From Fretibacterium sp. (GTDB lineage: Bacteria; Synergistota; Synergistia; Synergistales; Aminobacteriaceae): DNA of 5,553 bases. The stretch is taken from NCBI GenBank assembly GCA_016280565.1, contig JAEEGY010000110.1:1-5553 (forward strand), read 5' to 3'. Position 1 is the stretch's first letter, and each line of letters starts with the position of its first letter. The notes beneath the pieces are model-generated. The model searched no databases, was not told where the DNA came from, and saw nothing but the letters and a program-made list of their open reading frames with translations. This document shows positions 1 through 5,553 of the stretch, one piece after another. Both the position numbers and the translations under genes were made by a program.

Positions 1-1386
1 ATGACCTCAAATGCGCCCTATGGGCTTGTTGCCATCGTGGGCCGGCCCAACGTGGGGAAATCTTCTCTATTTAATCGACTGATCGGCCGGAGGGAGGCTA
101 TCGTTGACGACACCCCCGGCGTCACCCGCGACCGGCTCTATGGCACGGCGGAGTGGCGGGACCGGTCCTTCTATGTCATCGACACGGGGGGAATCCTCGG
201 CGAGGACTCGGCCTTCAGCGAGGGGATACGGGCTCATGTGGAAGCGGCGCTCCGGGAATGCGACGTCATCCTGATGGTGCTGGACGGCCAGGCCGGCGTC
301 ACCCCTCCCGACGAGGAACTGGCCGCCCTTCTGAGACGGGCTGGGTCCTCCAATGAGGGGCGCAAGCCCGTCGTCGTCGCTGTCAACAAATTGGACGACA
401 TCAAGCACGAGGACAACGCCACAGAGGCCTACGCGCTGGGCTTTGAGCACGTCGTGCCCATCAGCGCGCTGCACAAGCGCAACCTTGAGGACCTGCTGGA
501 CCTGCTGGTCAGGCTGCTGCCTCAGGCCCCCGCGGTCGAAACGGAGGAGGACGCCGTAAGACTGGCCATCGTGGGCCGGCCCAACGTAGGGAAATCCTCT
601 CTGCTGAACCGGCTGGCGGGAGCGGAGCGGTCGCTGGTGAGCCCCGTGGCGGGCACGACGCGCGACCCCGTCGACACCTCTGTCACGCTGGAGGGGCAGC
701 GCTTCCGCCTGATCGACACGGCGGGGCTGCGCCGGGCCGGGAGGAAGCCCGCCGCCTGGTCTGGCAGGAGCCCTTCCTCCGGGGGGCGCAACCTGGAGTA
801 TTACTCTTTCGTGCGCACGTTGTCCGCGGTGGACCGCTCAGACGTGGCGCTGCTCCTGATGGATGCGGCCGATCCCTGCACGGATCAGGACAAAAAGATC
901 GCCGCCCATGTGGTGGAGAAGGGCAAGGGCCTGGTCCTTGTCCTCAACAAGTGGGACCTCATGTCCGGACAGGACCGGCCTGGCGACAAACTGATCCGGC
1001 GGATACGGGACGACCTGCCCTTCCTGACATGGGCCCCCGTGCTGTTCACCTCGGCGCTCAGCGGACGCGGCGTGCAGAAGATCGCCTCCACGGTCCTGGC
1101 TGTGCGCGAGGCGCGCCGCCGCCGTATCCCCACCAATGCGCTCAACCGCCTGATGCGCGACGTGCTGGCCTTTGACCGCCTCCCCTCCAACCGGAAGGGG
1201 CGTGCGCTCCGCATCTATTACTGTTCTCAGGCTGAGGTGGAGCCGCCGACCTTCGTGTTCTTTGTCAACGACCCCTCCATTGTGAACACTGCCTTCGAGA
1301 ACCACGTCCGCAACGAGCTGCGGGCCCTGGCGGACTTCACCGGTTCCCCTCTTCGCGTGTTCTGGCGCGGAAAAGAGGAGGATTGA
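1..1386 (+). CDS. der: Ribosome assembly GTPase Der (EngA), complete, with an extra loop in the second G domain
   Basis: The 461-residue product is the essential tandem GTPase that works in maturation of the 50S ribosomal subunit in the cytoplasm. The first G domain shows the P-loop GRPNVGKSS at residues 14-22, the switch I threonine in GVTRDR (about 40-45), DTGG at 61-64, NKLD at 129-132 and the SAL G5 motif at 155-157. The second G domain shows GRPNVGKSS at 192-200, DTAG at 239-242, NKWD at 316-319 and TSAL at 350-353. A KH-like RNA-binding domain follows from about 370 to the end. Length is close to the family (436 in B. subtilis, 490 in E. coli, from memory). The ATG at base 1 places the P-loop at the usual distance from the N-terminus, so it is a sensible start, but its ribosome binding site is outside the window. 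About 12 extra residues lie between DTAGLRR and LEYYS, where most Der proteins have a short linker. All nucleotide-binding motifs are intact, so the protein should be functional. Identification is very secure. Confidence 0.97.
   Translation: MTSNAPYGLVAIVGRPNVGKSSLFNRLIGRREAIVDDTPGVTRDRLYGTAEWRDRSFYVIDTGGILGEDSAFSEGIRAHVEAALRECDVILMVLDGQAGVTPPDEELAALLRRAGSSNEGRKPVVVAVNKLDDIKHEDNATEAYALGFEHVVPISALHKRNLEDLLDLLVRLLPQAPAVETEEDAVRLAIVGRPNVGKSSLLNRLAGAERSLVSPVAGTTRDPVDTSVTLEGQRFRLIDTAGLRRAGRKPAAWSGRSPSSGGRNLEYYSFVRTLSAVDRSDVALLLMDAADPCTDQDKKIAAHVVEKGKGLVLVLNKWDLMSGQDRPGDKLIRRIRDDLPFLTWAPVLFTSALSGRGVQKIASTVLAVREARRRRIPTNALNRLMRDVLAFDRLPSNRKGRALRIYYCSQAEVEPPTFVFFVNDPSIVNTAFENHVRNELRALADFTGSPLRVFWRGKEED
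31..68. repeat. Intragenic direct repeat, copy 1 (first P-loop of der)
   Basis: These 38 bases encode the first P-loop region and match 565-602 at 36 of 38 positions. The two differences (54 and 63) are both synonymous third-position changes, so codon choice as well as protein sequence is shared between the two G domains. Confidence 0.85.
565..602. repeat. Intragenic direct repeat, copy 2 (second P-loop of der)
   Basis: This is the partner of 31-68, offset by 534 bases and in the same reading frame. It encodes the second GRPNVGKSS motif. Recombination between the copies would remove 178 codons, in effect one G domain. Confidence 0.85.
740..780. repeat. Inverted repeat inside der, coinciding with the extra loop
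   Basis: GGAGGAAG at 740-747 is perfectly complementary to CTTCCTCC at 773-780. An inner pair, CCTG at 755-758 and CAGG at 765-768, closes a 6-base loop (759-764). The structure is therefore an 8-bp stem, an asymmetric internal loop and a 4-bp stem. It sits inside the codons for residues 249-264, the stretch about 12 residues longer than the usual Der linker. It encodes a Pro/Ser/Gly/Arg-rich peptide and keeps the frame open. That it is an inserted element is an inference from length and symmetry. A chance palindrome in GC-rich coding DNA is the alternative. Confidence 0.6.
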
Positions 1387-1409
1387 CACCCCGCGCATCC
1401 CACCCCGCG
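1387..1409. repeat. 9-bp direct repeat directly after the der stop codon
   Basis: CACCCCGCG occurs at 1387-1395 and again at 1401-1409, a period of 14 bases, starting at the first base after the der TGA. No function is evident. It could be a protein-binding site or a chance duplication. Confidence 0.55.
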
Positions 1410-1444
1410 ATTTGCGGTTAATGGCGGACCATAGGAGGCGCGTT

Positions 1445-1464
1445 CGGGTATATCATCTTACCCG
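1445..1464. promoter_or_regulatory. Inverted repeat in the leader of the coiled-coil gene (possible operator or RNA hairpin)
   Basis: CGGGTA at 1445-1450 and TACCCG at 1459-1464 form a perfect 6-bp inverted repeat around an 8-base AT-rich centre, 32 bases upstream of the ATG at 1497. The centre contains TATCAT, a weak -10-like string, but no matching -35 lies at the right distance. A 7-base direct repeat CATCTTA (1454-1460 and 1466-1472) overlaps it. The right arm CCCG can also pair with CGGG at 1479-1482, which touches the ribosome binding site, so two alternative folds can be drawn. Symmetry is seen; any regulatory role is inferred. Confidence 0.35.
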
Positions 1465-1482
1465 GCATCTTATCCTAACGGG

Positions 1483-1491
1483 AAGGGGTGG
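1483..1491 (+). promoter_or_regulatory. Ribosome binding site that selects the ATG at 1497
   Basis: AAGGGGTGG is close to the anti-Shine-Dalgarno complement AAGGAGGTG and ends five bases before the ATG at 1497. The in-frame GTG at 1488 lies within this site and would leave no room for a ribosome binding site of its own, so the ATG is preferred. Confidence 0.75.
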
Positions 1492-1496
1492 TTTTT

Positions 1497-2765
1497 ATGA
1501 CGAAGCGAAAAGGTCTTTTGTTCTGCACGGGGGGGCTGCTGCTGCTCTGCTGGCTGGCGTGCCCTGCTGTGGCGGCGGAGCCGGAGGCAAAAGCAGAATC
1601 CGGGGGCTGGATGGATACTCTGTCCGAGGGCTGGAACACGGTGACGGGGTTCTTCTCCTGGGGCAGCTCGGGCGTTGAGGTCCCCGTCTCACAGGACGGT
1701 CTGCCGGACTATCTGGCTGAGGGCTGGGGAAAACTGACCAGCACCCTGACGGAAGCCCTGTCCCTGCGCGACGAGCAGGAGACCCTGCCGGAGTCCGCGT
1801 GGTTTGGGAGTGACAAGAGCTCCAGTGAGAAAAAGATCAACAAGCTGCTGGACACGGCGCTGGATATTTTAGTTCAGGGCCGGGCAGGGGAGATGCGGAA
1901 CGAGGCGGCGGCCCTTCGCTCGGAGCTGTCGGATCTGCGCCAGGAGGCGGACCGTCTGAGGAACCAGCGCATCACGGCGCCGGAGAGCTCCATGCTCCCC
2001 TGGAAGAAGACCCGGGCCAAGGTGGACGAGCGCCTGAAGGAACTGGATCAGGAGATACGGAACAAGGAAGCCGCTCTGGCCTCCCTGAACGGCCAGCTGG
2101 CGGACGCGCTGCGTGAGATGGGGCTGGAACTGGACCAGGCGCAGATCGACGTCCTGCTGAGTTCCGTCACGGGTGACGACCTGCTGCGGAACACCGTGGT
2201 CTTCGCCAATGTGAAGAGCGTGGTCGAGAAGTTGGAGGTCCTGGCCCAGAATGACCAGAATGACCTGGAGATCAGCCGGCGCTACACCGGAATGTACTTA
2301 GTGCTGAACGACCTCCTCATCCACACCCAGGAGGAGCTTGTGCGGAAGATCGACGGGGAGTACAAGCCCCGTCTGGCTGACCTCATCAAGGAGGCGGAGG
2401 CCCTTCGGACTGAGGCACAGAACCGGAGCCGCCAGAAGGGCTACACGGAGGCGCAGCAGAAGTCCTTCGCCCTGAACGCGGAGTCCAACGCCATGACGGC
2501 GAGGGTGGCCCGCCTCTATGTGGAGTTGCTGGACTCGCAGCGCAAGGGCATCCTGGAGAATCTCCAGGGGCTGCGGCGAAACCGGGACCTGGCGGAGAAC
2601 ACCTACCGGACGGTGCGGAGCTCCGGCGATCTGCGGAACCTCATCCACTCCGGGTTGGCGCTCTTCGACTCCATCCACGCGCTCTCCATGCCCCAGCTTC
2701 AGCCCTTTGAGAGCGAGGCCATGCGGCGGGAGTTCGAGGAGATCAACAAGCGGCTTAAGCGGTAA
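1497..2765 (+). CDS. Exported coiled-coil protein of unknown function
   Basis: I cannot assign a function to this 422-residue protein. Residues 1-27 form a signal peptide: a positive start (MTKRK), a leucine-rich core and a PAVAA/EP end that fits signal peptidase I. The mature protein should therefore lie in the periplasm or be otherwise exported. C22 follows WLA, a poor lipobox, so a lipoprotein is less likely. Residues 42-50 (LSEGWNTVT) and 73-81 (LAEGWGKLT) form a degenerate repeat. Two charged helices with coiled-coil character follow at about 128-158 and 170-213, separated by a Pro/Ser-containing break (ITAPESSMLPW, 159-169). Further helical segments run to the C-terminus, rich in Glu, Arg, Leu and Gln. 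There are no internal membrane segments and no enzyme motif. Proteins of this general look occur in other diderm bacteria as hypothetical proteins (memory, unchecked). The gene follows der by 110 bp and ends at a strong terminator. Coding status is well supported by the ribosome binding site, signal peptide and codon use. Confidence 0.9.
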   Translation: MTKRKGLLFCTGGLLLLCWLACPAVAAEPEAKAESGGWMDTLSEGWNTVTGFFSWGSSGVEVPVSQDGLPDYLAEGWGKLTSTLTEALSLRDEQETLPESAWFGSDKSSSEKKINKLLDTALDILVQGRAGEMRNEAAALRSELSDLRQEADRLRNQRITAPESSMLPWKKTRAKVDERLKELDQEIRNKEAALASLNGQLADALREMGLELDQAQIDVLLSSVTGDDLLRNTVVFANVKSVVEKLEVLAQNDQNDLEISRRYTGMYLVLNDLLIHTQEELVRKIDGEYKPRLADLIKEAEALRTEAQNRSRQKGYTEAQQKSFALNAESNAMTARVARLYVELLDSQRKGILENLQGLRRNRDLAENTYRTVRSSGDLRNLIHSGLALFDSIHALSMPQLQPFESEAMRREFEEINKRLKR

Positions 2766-2776
2766 CACGGCACGGC

Positions 2777-2815
2777 AAAAAAAGACGGCGTTCCGGTTTG
2801 GGGCGCCGCCTTTTT
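2777..2815. terminator. Bidirectional intrinsic terminator between convergent genes
   Basis: GACGGCG at 2784-2790 pairs with CGCCGCC at 2804-2810, with one A-C mismatch, around a 13-base loop. Seven A residues (2777-2783) precede the stem and five T residues (2811-2815) follow it. On the plus strand this gives a hairpin with a T tract 12 bases after the coiled-coil gene stop. On the minus strand it gives the same hairpin followed by seven Ts, about 60 bases beyond the AsmA-like gene stop. It can therefore serve both genes. Confidence 0.85.
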
Positions 2816-2828
2816 GACGCCCCCCTTT

Positions 2829-2844
2829 CGGCCCTGACGGGCCG
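2829..2844. repeat. Short GC-rich hairpin in the convergent gap
   Basis: CGGCCC at 2829-2834 and GGGCCG at 2839-2844 form a perfect 6-bp stem with a TGAC loop. No T tract follows on either strand, so it is not a terminator alone. In the minus-strand transcript it would lie between the AsmA-like stop codon and the terminator and could protect the 3' end. That role is inferred. Confidence 0.5.
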
Positions 2845-2875
2845 CCTCCCTCCATGAGAGGGGCTTTCTGCCGCT

Positions 2876-5553
2876 TCAGCTCCCTATATTGAACAGATTA
2901 TCAATCAGCTGCTCCTTGAATTGGTCGCTGGTCGAGGCGTCCTCCGGGTCATGGCTGCCGGGGCCCGTGGGGAACTTGAGGTGCAGCTTGAACTGACGAT
3001 CGTCCTTCTGCTGATCCTCCTTGTTGAGCCGTTCAACGGGAAGGTAGTCCTGAAGGGACTTGGTGGTCTTCAGGTCAAGCAGCCGAAGCTCCTGCCAGCT
3101 GTTGGCCAGAGTGAAGGAGACGTCCTGATAGTCCCGCTTCTTGATGCCCAGCATCTTCCCCGCCGCGTCGCGCAGGAAGCCGGCAGTGCCGCCGGAGACG
3201 AGCGTGTTCGTCATGTACTGGAACACTCCCTTCATGGCTCCCAGGAACTGATCCAGGATCTTCAGGTCAAACCGGCCCTGGAACAGCAGCTTGAGCCCCT
3301 TGCCGGGAATGCCCATCGAGCCGTTGACCGAAAAATAGCGGTAGAGCGGCTCATCCGGCCCGGCCGTCACTTGGGTGCCGGGGTTGAGGAACAGGTCTGT
3401 GCCGTTCCAGAAGAAGGTGCTGCGGATGTTCTCAAAACTGATACGCTTTGTAGGCGTCACCCTGTTCAGCATGGACATCTTGTGCAGGTAGCCGCGGCTG
3501 GTGGTGAGGTTGCCGCTGGCGAAGGATGTGGGGAACAAGCCGAAGCTCCCCTTCATCTCGATGTTGGCGTCCGCGGAGCCCACCAACTCCCCCTCCGGCA
3601 GGAAGGGTGCGGCCAGCTTGCCCATGTCCAACCCTCTCAGGGTGAGGGTCCCGTTCCATGTAGATCTTGCAAGGTCCACGTCCACTCCGGAGCGGATGAT
3701 GCCGTCGCTGAGCACGGCGCGGGCGTTCTTCACCTCGATCTTGTTGGAGGCGAGCCGCACGGTGACGGGCACGGAGATGTTCTGGACCGTCACCTTGTCG
3801 ATGGCCGTCAGCCGCGGCATGGAAAGCTGGATGTCAATAGGGGCGTTCCCCGGCGCGGTTCCCTTCACCTTCACCGTTGCGTTGCCGGCGACGAGGCCCT
3901 TTGCCTGAGGAGCAAGGACGGCGGTCAGCCGCCCCACGTCCACGGGCCGGGTCGCGGCGCTGTAGGCCCACGTCTTTCCCCGGCGCTGGATGTCACCGTC
4001 CACAGCCAGGGTGAAGTCCTGCATCCGGCCGCTGGCGCTCAGCCTGTAATGCTCCGCCGAGGGCGCGGTGACCTCCAGGGTCATGGCGTCGACCTGCATT
4101 TTGTTGATGATCAGGGGCGAGGTCACCTTTGCGGAGAGGGCGGGCTTCGCCAGGGTCCCCGTCAGTGCCAGGGTCCCGTCCAGCGCGCCGTTCACCGGCG
4201 GGTTGTCCATGAACTGGATCAAAAGCGGGCGCAGCTCCAGGCCCTTCACGCTGAGGCCCAGATTCACCGTGCTGTCCATCAGGCGCTTTTTGCCCGCCAC
4301 GAAGCGGCCGTGCCCCTTGATGAGGGCCCCGCCTAACTTTGCCTCCAACTTGTCCACCTTGACATTTCCCATGTCCCCGTGGGCGTCAAGCACAGCGTAG
4401 GGCACGCGGAGCTCCCCACGGCCCGCGGGGGGCCTCTGTCCGGCCTTCACGTCCTCCGCGCGGAGGTGCGCCGCGACCTTTGCCGCGTGCAGGGGGCCCC
4501 TGACGCTCACCCGGCCCTCCACCGTGCCGCTCACGGGGTCCTTCAGCCCCAGCGCCTTCGATATCTGCGCCAGGTCGAGCTTCGTGGCGGAGGCGGCAAC
4601 GTCCAGATTCGGATTGGCCCCGTTCAGGGCGACCTTGCCCCCAAAGGCCACGCTCCCCCCCGGCAGCTTGATCCGGATCTCCGGGACCGTCACCTGGTTA
4701 TCCGCGTACTGTGCGGAGACGTCTAAGTTGCCCAGGGACAGGTTGGCCACGCGGTTGTTCCGTCCCGTCAGGTGAACAGCCGCACGCGGGTTGGAGAAGG
4801 GCCCCTCCACCCTGGCCTCTAAATTGCAGATGCCCTTGAACTGCGCGTCCTTTAGCTGTGGAATGGCGCGCAGGTCCAGGTTTTGGATGCCGGCCCGGAA
4901 GCTCATCGTCTGCTTCTTCACGTCCGCCCCCCCGGAGGCCGAGAGGGTGGCTTTTGGGGCCATCCTGCCCGTCAGGGAGTCCAGCACGGCACGGCCGTCC
5001 CGGTAACTGAGGTTGGCCGCCAGGTCCTGGACCGAGACCCCGGAGGCCTGGACCTGCCCCAGCGTCACCTTGCCTGAGGCAACGTTGTTTTTGTAGTTCA
5101 GGTCCGCCGCCAGCTTTTGGAGGATGACCCCCGCGGCCGAGAGCTTCTCCGACTTGAGGCTGCCCGTGACGGAGAGGTCATGGGCGACGCGCGCGGTGAA
5201 GGTCACCCTGCCGGCCGGTTTTGCCTCCGCCGCGGCGGGGAAGGCGGCGGCCAGGGTGGACAGGTCAAGGTTCACCAGCGACAGGATCGCCTCGGGGCGG
5301 ACCCCTCCCGCCGTCTGGGCCACCTCCGCGCGTCCAAAGAGCTTGCCGCCGAAGACCTCGCCAGTGCAGGACAGTTTGGGGGCCTCCCCCGGTCTCACAA
5401 GGATGGCGGCGTCCAGCCCCTTGACTAAACGCATCCCGGCGGCCGACACCTCCGGCAGGCGGGCTTTGAGCCCCCCGGAGCCCTTTTCCCCGTCCCCATG
5501 CAGGCCGGCGGCCAGGTCAAAGTGGACCTGCCCTCCCTCCCCGGCGAGCCCCG
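2876..5553 (-). CDS. AsmA/TamB-like envelope protein, 5' end missing at the window edge
   Basis: The reading frame enters from beyond base 5553 and is open to the TGA at 2876-2878, giving 891 visible codons. The GTG at 5447-5449 is not the start, because 34 more in-frame codons of similar character precede it. The sequence is rich in alternating hydrophobic/polar beta strands, with repeated G-x9-G signatures whose second glycines fall near 4804, 4498, 4159, 3862 and 3550, about 100 residues apart. The last about 210 residues (from near 3530) resemble the AsmA-like C-terminal region, with the segment YFSVNGSMGIPGKGLKLLFQ and a charged tail. AsmA-like proteins are anchored in the inner membrane and extend into the periplasm as a lipid-holding beta groove linked to phospholipid transport and outer-membrane integrity. 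The expected N-terminal membrane anchor would be off the window. It is longer than E. coli AsmA (617 residues) and could approach TamB or YhdP size. It converges on the coiled-coil gene. Family assignment is confident; the exact subfamily and cargo are not. Confidence 0.87.
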   Translation of the reverse strand, partial: GLAGEGGQVHFDLAAGLHGDGEKGSGGLKARLPEVSAAGMRLVKGLDAAILVRPGEAPKLSCTGEVFGGKLFGRAEVAQTAGGVRPEAILSLVNLDLSTLAAAFPAAAEAKPAGRVTFTARVAHDLSVTGSLKSEKLSAAGVILQKLAADLNYKNNVASGKVTLGQVQASGVSVQDLAANLSYRDGRAVLDSLTGRMAPKATLSASGGADVKKQTMSFRAGIQNLDLRAIPQLKDAQFKGICNLEARVEGPFSNPRAAVHLTGRNNRVANLSLGNLDVSAQYADNQVTVPEIRIKLPGGSVAFGGKVALNGANPNLDVAASATKLDLAQISKALGLKDPVSGTVEGRVSVRGPLHAAKVAAHLRAEDVKAGQRPPAGRGELRVPYAVLDAHGDMGNVKVDKLEAKLGGALIKGHGRFVAGKKRLMDSTVNLGLSVKGLELRPLLIQFMDNPPVNGALDGTLALTGTLAKPALSAKVTSPLIINKMQVDAMTLEVTAPSAEHYRLSASGRMQDFTLAVDGDIQRRGKTWAYSAATRPVDVGRLTAVLAPQAKGLVAGNATVKVKGTAPGNAPIDIQLSMPRLTAIDKVTVQNISVPVTVRLASNKIEVKNARAVLSDGIIRSGVDVDLARSTWNGTLTLRGLDMGKLAAPFLPEGELVGSADANIEMKGSFGLFPTSFASGNLTTSRGYLHKMSMLNRVTPTKRISFENIRSTFFWNGTDLFLNPGTQVTAGPDEPLYRYFSVNGSMGIPGKGLKLLFQGRFDLKILDQFLGAMKGVFQYMTNTLVSGGTAGFLRDAAGKMLGIKKRDYQDVSFTLANSWQELRLLDLKTTKSLQDYLPVERLNKEDQQKDDRQFKLHLKFPTGPGSHDPEDASTSDQFKEQLIDNLFNIGS
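4967..5143 (-). repeat. Tandem 30-residue protein repeat in the AsmA-like protein
   Basis: Two adjacent segments align with an offset of exactly 30 codons. Their cores read GVILQKLAADLNYK and GVSVQDLAANLSYR, with 8 of 14 positions identical, and 11 of 29 over the full unit. This looks like a duplicated pair of beta strands plus turn, the kind of unit that lengthens AsmA/TamB grooves. The repeat is seen; the structural reading is inferred. Confidence 0.65.

Noticed and set aside
1383..1388. Perfect TTGACA across the der stop codon, considered as a -35 box
   Set aside because: No TATAAT-like hexamer lies 16-18 bases downstream, where the sequence is GC-rich, and the string arises from the GAT-TGA codons of der.
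838..1398. 186-codon minus-strand frame under der
   Set aside because: It is antisense to the conserved second G domain and KH region, with no family features in the product.
1405..1417. CCGC-GATTT-GCGG hairpin as a der terminator
   Set aside because: The stem is only 4 bp and no T tract follows.
1488..1490. GTG as start of the coiled-coil gene
   Set aside because: It lies within the Shine-Dalgarno of the ATG at 1497 and adds only three residues ahead of the signal peptide.
1497..1577. Lipoprotein signal in the coiled-coil protein
   Set aside because: The cysteine at residue 22 is preceded by WLA rather than a good lipobox, and a signal peptidase I site at PAVAA/EP fits better.
1412..1678. 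88-codon frame starting upstream of the coiled-coil gene in another frame
   Set aside because: It overlaps the signal-peptide gene out of frame, and its candidate starts lack a ribosome binding site.
2298..2855. 185-codon minus-strand frame under the coiled-coil gene
   Set aside because: It is antisense to a supported gene and crosses the terminator. The product is low-complexity with no start signals.
2921..4336. 471-codon open frame on the plus strand opposite the AsmA-like gene
   Set aside because: It lies wholly antisense to a well-supported gene, gives a His/Gly/Gln/Val-rich product with no recognisable domain or ribosome binding site, and is the kind of open frame that high third-position GC creates.
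5447..5449. GTG as the true start of the AsmA-like gene
   Set aside because: The same frame stays open for 34 codons to the window edge, with similar composition and no ribosome binding site or signal anchor at this position.

Overview
The window looks like ordinary chromosomal DNA from a high-GC (above 60 % by eye) Gram-negative (diderm) bacterium. The diderm inference rests on a long AsmA/TamB-type envelope protein. The wording of the Der GTPase, such as the segment between its second switch II and NKWDL, recalls Synergistota. That placement is an impression and was not tested by alignment. I see no transposase, integrase, phage gene, CRISPR array, tRNA or rRNA.

Layout. (1) Positions 1-1386, plus strand: a complete der (engA) gene for the tandem-G-domain ribosome assembly GTPase. 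It carries about 12 extra residues in the switch II region of its second G domain. The DNA there forms an inverted repeat. (2) Positions 1387-1496: a 110-bp leader with a 9-bp direct repeat, a 6-bp inverted repeat, a 7-bp direct repeat and a clear Shine-Dalgarno. I found no convincing terminator or promoter in it, so co-transcription with der is possible. (3) Positions 1497-2765, plus strand: a 422-residue exported, strongly helical/coiled-coil protein of unknown function. (4) Positions 2766-2875: a convergent intergenic gap holding a hairpin flanked by A and T tracts on opposite sides, which suits a bidirectional terminator, plus a second GC-rich hairpin. (5) Positions 2876-5553, minus strand: the last 891 codons of a very large AsmA-like protein. 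Its start lies outside the window. The visible part is built from repeating beta-rich modules spaced about 100 residues apart.

How the genes relate. Der acts in the cytoplasm on the 50S ribosomal subunit and has no evident functional link to the other two. The coiled-coil protein and the AsmA-like protein are both predicted to act in the envelope, but they are convergent, so no shared operon supports a joint role. I do not see a complete undescribed multi-gene system here. The points most worth checking are the palindromic in-frame insertion in der, the modular repeat of the AsmA-like protein, the uncharacterised exported coiled-coil protein and the structured leader in front of it.
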